The notes under the pieces were generated by a model. The model saw only the letters and a list, made by a program, of their open reading frames with translations. It was not told the origin of the DNA and did no database searches. Shown in pieces: positions 60,950 through 64,000 of a stretch of DNA of 64,000 bases (positions are counted from its first letter, which is position 1; each line of letters opens with the position of its first letter). The position numbers were made by a program, and so were the translations under genes. The stretch covers positions 2,822,501 to 2,886,500 of the forward strand of contig NZ_CP073078.1 of the NCBI RefSeq assembly GCF_018135625.1. Direction: 5' to 3'. Origin of the DNA: Phenylobacterium montanum. Lineage in GTDB: Bacteria > Pseudomonadota > Alphaproteobacteria > Caulobacterales > Caulobacteraceae.

Positions 60950-62158
60950 TCAGAAGTTGATCGAGATCGTCGAACGGCGGTTCAGCGGCTCCTTGACGCC
61001 ATCGGGCGTCTGGACGGCCAGGTCGGTCTTGCCCTTCCAGTCGACCGCCAGCACCGAGGCGGGGACGTTCAGACCCACCAGGGCGTCGGCGACCGCCTTG
61101 GCGCGGCGTTCCGACAGACGCAGGTTGTACTTCACGCCGCCCGAGGTGTCGGTGTGGCCGACCACCACGATGCGGGTCGCATGGCCGTCATTGGCGTACT
61201 GGGCCGCCTGCTGCACCACGGTCTGGGCTTCCGGCGTCAGCGCATACTGATCGAACGGGAAGTAGACCACGAACTCCTTGGCCACGAACGCCGGAGGCGG
61301 CGGGGGCGGCGGAGGCGGCGGCGGGGGAGGCGGCGGAGGCGGAGGCGGCGGAGGCGGCGGCGGGGGAGGCGGCGGGGGCGGCGGCGGGGGCGGCGAGGCG
61401 AACGCGTAGCGGATGCCGACCGTCACCGAGCTGTCGGTGTAGTGCGCAGACATGATGCCCGGGTTCAGCGTGCCGCCGCCGGGGGTGGTGTTGTAGAAGT
61501 GGTACTGGAGCGCGTTCGACCCGATGAAGCGATAGGTCAGGTCGAGGTTGACGCGGTCATTGTACTTGTAGGCCAGGCCGGCCAAGGCCTGGTAGGCCAA
61601 CTCGGCGTCGACCGAGCGCGTACGCATGGTCTGGGTCGAGCCGGCGAACTCGCCGCGGGCGTTGATCTGGGTGGCGTTGAAGCCGACGCCGGCGCCAACG
61701 AAGGGCACCCAGGTCGAATCAGACGGCAGGATGTCGTAGATGGCGTTGACCATGCCGGTGTAGGTCTTGCCATGCGCGTCGGGCGCGCCGCAGGCGGGCG
61801 CCACCGACTCGGTGCTGCAGAGGCCATCCGGCTCGCCGTTGGCGACGCGGCTCTCATTGGTGGCGTGGATGCGGCCGTATTCGTCGTTGCGATAGCCGCC
61901 TTCCACTTCCAACCGCCAGTGCGGGTTGAAGCGGTAGCCGAGCCGCACGAAGCCGGCCCAGTCGTCCTTGGGATTGAACTGCCAGTTATAGTACTGGCCG
62001 TCGGGCGCGACGCCCGTACCCTTGTAGTCGCGATTGATGGGGAAGTGATAGCCGAGGTCGAGCGCCCCGTACCAGCCGGGTTGAGCCATCTGGGCGGACG
62101 CGCCCGTGGCGGCGAAGAGAGCGGCGATCGCCGCACCCGCCATAAGTCCGATCTTCAT
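60950..62158 (-). CDS. OmpA-family porin-like protein with polyproline hinge
   Basis: 402 residues from ATG 62158. Signal peptide (ending ATGASA), an eight-strand beta-barrel (residues about 30-255; GYRFNPHWRLEVEGGYRNDE), a hinge of 34 consecutive prolines encoded by 61292-61393, and the OmpA peptidoglycan-binding domain (VVYFPFDQYALTPEAQTVVQ, VVGHTDTSGGVKYNLRLSER, NRRSTISINF). The C-terminal domain binds diaminopimelate in the cell wall. A GTG at 62182 is an alternative start. The hinge is unusually long for this family. A strong terminator follows. Confidence 0.93.
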   Translation of the reverse strand: MKIGLMAGAAIAALFAATGASAQMAQPGWYGALDLGYHFPINRDYKGTGVAPDGQYYNWQFNPKDDWAGFVRLGYRFNPHWRLEVEGGYRNDEYGRIHATNESRVANGEPDGLCSTESVAPACGAPDAHGKTYTGMVNAIYDILPSDSTWVPFVGAGVGFNATQINARGEFAGSTQTMRTRSVDAELAYQALAGLAYKYNDRVNLDLTYRFIGSNALQYHFYNTTPGGGTLNPGIMSAHYTDSSVTVGIRYAFASPPPPPPPPPPPPPPPPPPPPPPPPPPPPPPPPPPAFVAKEFVVYFPFDQYALTPEAQTVVQQAAQYANDGHATRIVVVGHTDTSGGVKYNLRLSERRAKAVADALVGLNVPASVLAVDWKGKTDLAVQTPDGVKEPLNRRSTISINF

Positions 62159-62532
62159 TTTCAAGAGCCCTCTCTTGGTCACTTGTTGCGGCCGCGGGGC
62201 GGCCTGAGCTTCTTATATCAACCCGGTGCAAGCGACGTGGTGTCGCACATGCAACACTCATCCGCTATTCGCGGGCGTTGAATCACGGTCCACCTATACC
62301 GCAAAGCCCTTTCCGCACAACCTTGCCGTTTCAGCGCGCAAGATATTTTGCCGTCTGTGGCGAACGCGTCCCAGGCGCATCCGGATCCGGCCGCAGGATC
62401 GCCAGCGCGGGGCTGAGGCGCTCCGCAGGCAGACGATCCCCGAAAGCTCAGCCATAGCCTCTGGTTGCGTGCTCAACGCGCACGGTCAAGCTTGGTTCCC
62501 CGGCCTTCGCCCAGAAAACCGCAGCCGGGGAT
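62159..62532. other. Intergenic region between ompA-like and lysS
   Basis: 374 bp between divergent genes. On the minus strand a TATAAG (plus 62212-62217) is a -10 candidate for the OmpA gene, without a convincing -35. The 60-codon minus frame at 62294-62476 has no similarity I recognise. Nothing else is seen. Confidence 0.4.
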
Positions 62533-62567
62533 TTGCCCCCGCGCGTGTGCGGCCTATACCGCCTGAC
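62533..62567 (+). promoter_or_regulatory. Promoter of lysS, probably leaderless
   Basis: TTGCCC (62533-62538), 16-bp spacer, TATACC (62555-62560), then exactly 7 nt to the ATG at 62568. Transcription would begin at the start codon. No Shine-Dalgarno lies before the ATG, which agrees with leaderless translation. Confidence 0.55.
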
Positions 62568-64000
62568 ATGATCCAAGGTCTGATCCCCCTCGCCCGCGAC
62601 GCCCGCTCCTGGCCCTTCGAACAGGCGCGCCTTCTTCTGAACCGCCTCGTCCGCCTGCGCCTGGAAACGGACGCCGAGCGCGACCTCGCCGCGACCCTGT
62701 TCGCCGAGGGCCGCTATGCCGAGGCCGTCGCCACCCTACCCGCCCTGGGCCGTCCCGTGGTGCTGCAGGCTGGCTACGGCGCATCGGGCCTGCCGCACCT
62801 GGGCACCTTCGGCGAGGTGGCGCGGCCCACCATGGTGCGCAACGCCTTTCGCGCCTTGACCGGCGACGCCATCCCCACCCGTCTTCTGGTGGTCTCGGAC
62901 GACATGGACGGCTTTCGCAAGATCCCGGACAATGTCCCCAATCGCCAAATGCTGGAGGAAGACCGGGACAAGCCGGTGACCAGCGTGCGGGACCCGTTTG
63001 GCGAGCACCCGAGCTTCGGCGACCACAACAACGCGAGGCTGCGAGCCTTTCTCGACGGCTTCGGCTTCGACTACGAATTCGTCTCGGCCACCGAATGCTA
63101 CAAGACCGGCCGCTATGACGAGGTGCTGCTGCGCACGCTCGAGCGGTTCGATCAGGTGCAGGCGATCATGCTGCCGACGCTGGGGGAAGAACGGCGCGCC
63201 ACCTACTCGCCCTTCCTGCCGATCAGCCCCAAATCGGGGCGTGTGCTGCAGGCGCCGACCCTGGAGCGGCATGTGGACCGCGGAACCATCGTCTTCGCGG
63301 ACGAAGACGGCGCGCTCACCGAGGTCCCCGTGACCCGCGGCCACGTCAAGCTGCAGTGGCGGCCCGACTGGGCGGCGCGCTGGGTGGCCCTGGGCGTCGA
63401 CTACGAGATGTCGGGCAAGGACCTTGTCGACTCGGTGCGCGTGTCCAACAAGGTCTGCAAGGTGCTGGGCGGCGAGCCGCCGGAGAGCTTCCACTACGAG
63501 CTCTTCATGGACGAGCACAATCAGAAGATATCCAAGTCCAAGGGCAATGGGCTGACCATGGAGGAGTGGCTGCGCTATGGCGCGCCCGAGAGCCTGGCCT
63601 ACTACCTGTTCATGTCGCCGAAGTCGGCCAAGCGCCTGTATTTCGACGTGATCCCGAAGGCGGCGGACGAATATCTGCAGCAGCTCGACGCCTACAACCG
63701 TCCGCCGGCTGAAGGCGGCAACAATGCGCCGAACAAGCTCGACAATCCGGTCTGGCACGTCCACGCAGGCCAGCCGCCATCCAAGGGCTCGCCGGTCAGC
63801 TTCAGCCTGATGCTGAACCTGGTCTCGGCCGCCAACGCCTCGGACGCCGAGATCCTGTGGGGTTTCCTCTCGCGCTACATCCCCGGCGCGACGCCGCAAA
63901 GCGAACCGCTCCTGGACAAGCTGACCGGCTTCGCCCTCCACTACTACGAAGACTTCGTGCGCCCGAACAAGCGCTTCCGCGCCCCCGACGCGCGCGAGCG
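62568..64000 (+). CDS. lysS: Lysyl-tRNA synthetase, class I, 3' end beyond the window edge
   Basis: Charges tRNA-Lys. The frame from ATG 62568 stays open to base 64000 (about 478 residues visible). Class I signatures: the HIGH-like GASGLPHLGTFGEV near residue 70, and the KMSKS-like KISKSKGNGLTMEEW near residue 320. Alphaproteobacteria commonly use this class I (LysK-type) enzyme instead of class II. Its start region lacks an SD but has a promoter ending 7 nt upstream. The anticodon-binding C-terminal part is cut off. Confidence 0.95.
   Translation, partial: MIQGLIPLARDARSWPFEQARLLLNRLVRLRLETDAERDLAATLFAEGRYAEAVATLPALGRPVVLQAGYGASGLPHLGTFGEVARPTMVRNAFRALTGDAIPTRLLVVSDDMDGFRKIPDNVPNRQMLEEDRDKPVTSVRDPFGEHPSFGDHNNARLRAFLDGFGFDYEFVSATECYKTGRYDEVLLRTLERFDQVQAIMLPTLGEERRATYSPFLPISPKSGRVLQAPTLERHVDRGTIVFADEDGALTEVPVTRGHVKLQWRPDWAARWVALGVDYEMSGKDLVDSVRVSNKVCKVLGGEPPESFHYELFMDEHNQKISKSKGNGLTMEEWLRYGAPESLAYYLFMSPKSAKRLYFDVIPKAADEYLQQLDAYNRPPAEGGNNAPNKLDNPVWHVHAGQPPSKGSPVSFSLMLNLVSAANASDAEILWGFLSRYIPGATPQSEPLLDKLTGFALHYYEDFVRPNKRFRAPDARE

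Noticed and set aside
61292-61393. Repeat run considered as a CRISPR or microsatellite array
   Set aside because: It is the in-frame polyproline stretch of the OmpA gene, with no spacer structure.

Overview
This 64 kb window is a GC-rich chromosomal segment that looks like the Caulobacteraceae (a Caulobacter/Phenylobacterium-type alphaproteobacterium). The support is a class I lysyl-tRNA synthetase, a large TonB-dependent receptor, a NodT-type outer-membrane lipoprotein, SapC, many acyl-CoA dehydrogenase, MaoC and SDR genes, and two intergenic inverted-repeat families of the kind scattered through these genomes (this family memory was not checked by search). I found no tRNA, rRNA, CRISPR array, phage or transposase.

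Layout. 1-10.5 kb: the 5' part of a TonB receptor behind a nitrilase-family hydrolase, a Gly/Ala-rich PGRS-like repeat protein, a soluble globin-coupled chemoreceptor ending in NWEEF, an AraC regulator carrying a PAS domain, and a decayed proline iminopeptidase. 10.5-18.3 kb: fatty-acid or sterol-like CoA metabolism (an ACAD11-like dehydrogenase with an SDR; two adjacent acyl-CoA dehydrogenase subunits divergent from a TetR regulator), with a GST, a secreted polysaccharide deacetylase and a YceI protein. 18.3-31.6 kb: a divergent histidine kinase/response regulator pair followed by a mostly overlapping efflux cassette: orphan membrane protein, adaptor, CzcA-type RND pump, outer-membrane lipoprotein, second adaptor, second RND pump, DUF1003 protein. 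31.6-41.1 kb: quinone oxidoreductase-like protein, a formylglycine-generating enzyme divergent from a Tat-exported sulfatase, and two hybrid histidine kinases. 41-46 kb: cytochrome c with an exported RidA protein, DUF2076 protein, a receiver-domain protein coupled to an Hpt-like helical protein, and a three-gene DUF2089/membrane/SHOCT-like operon. 46-54 kb: rsmD, two tandem S9 peptidases, a Rieske oxygenase and a DsbD-like reductase. 54-64 kb: MaoC genes, SapC, a PAP2 phosphatase, the agmatine-to-putrescine operon (aguA, aguB, GNAT), an exported MsrA, an OmpA protein with a 34-proline hinge, and class I lysS running off the right edge.

How it works together. Coherent modules are the efflux cassette with its own two-component system, the sulfatase plus its activating enzyme, the putrescine pathway, and the two-subunit acyl-CoA dehydrogenase under a local TetR regulator. 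The least described items are the DUF2089 operon with a short helical motif shared by two of its proteins, the receiver/Hpt-like couple lacking the phospho-histidine, the PGRS-like protein, and the second RND pump with a rearranged proton-relay motif. Three genes (TetR, response regulator, lysS) each have a -10-like hexamer exactly 7 nt before the start codon, which suggests leaderless mRNAs.
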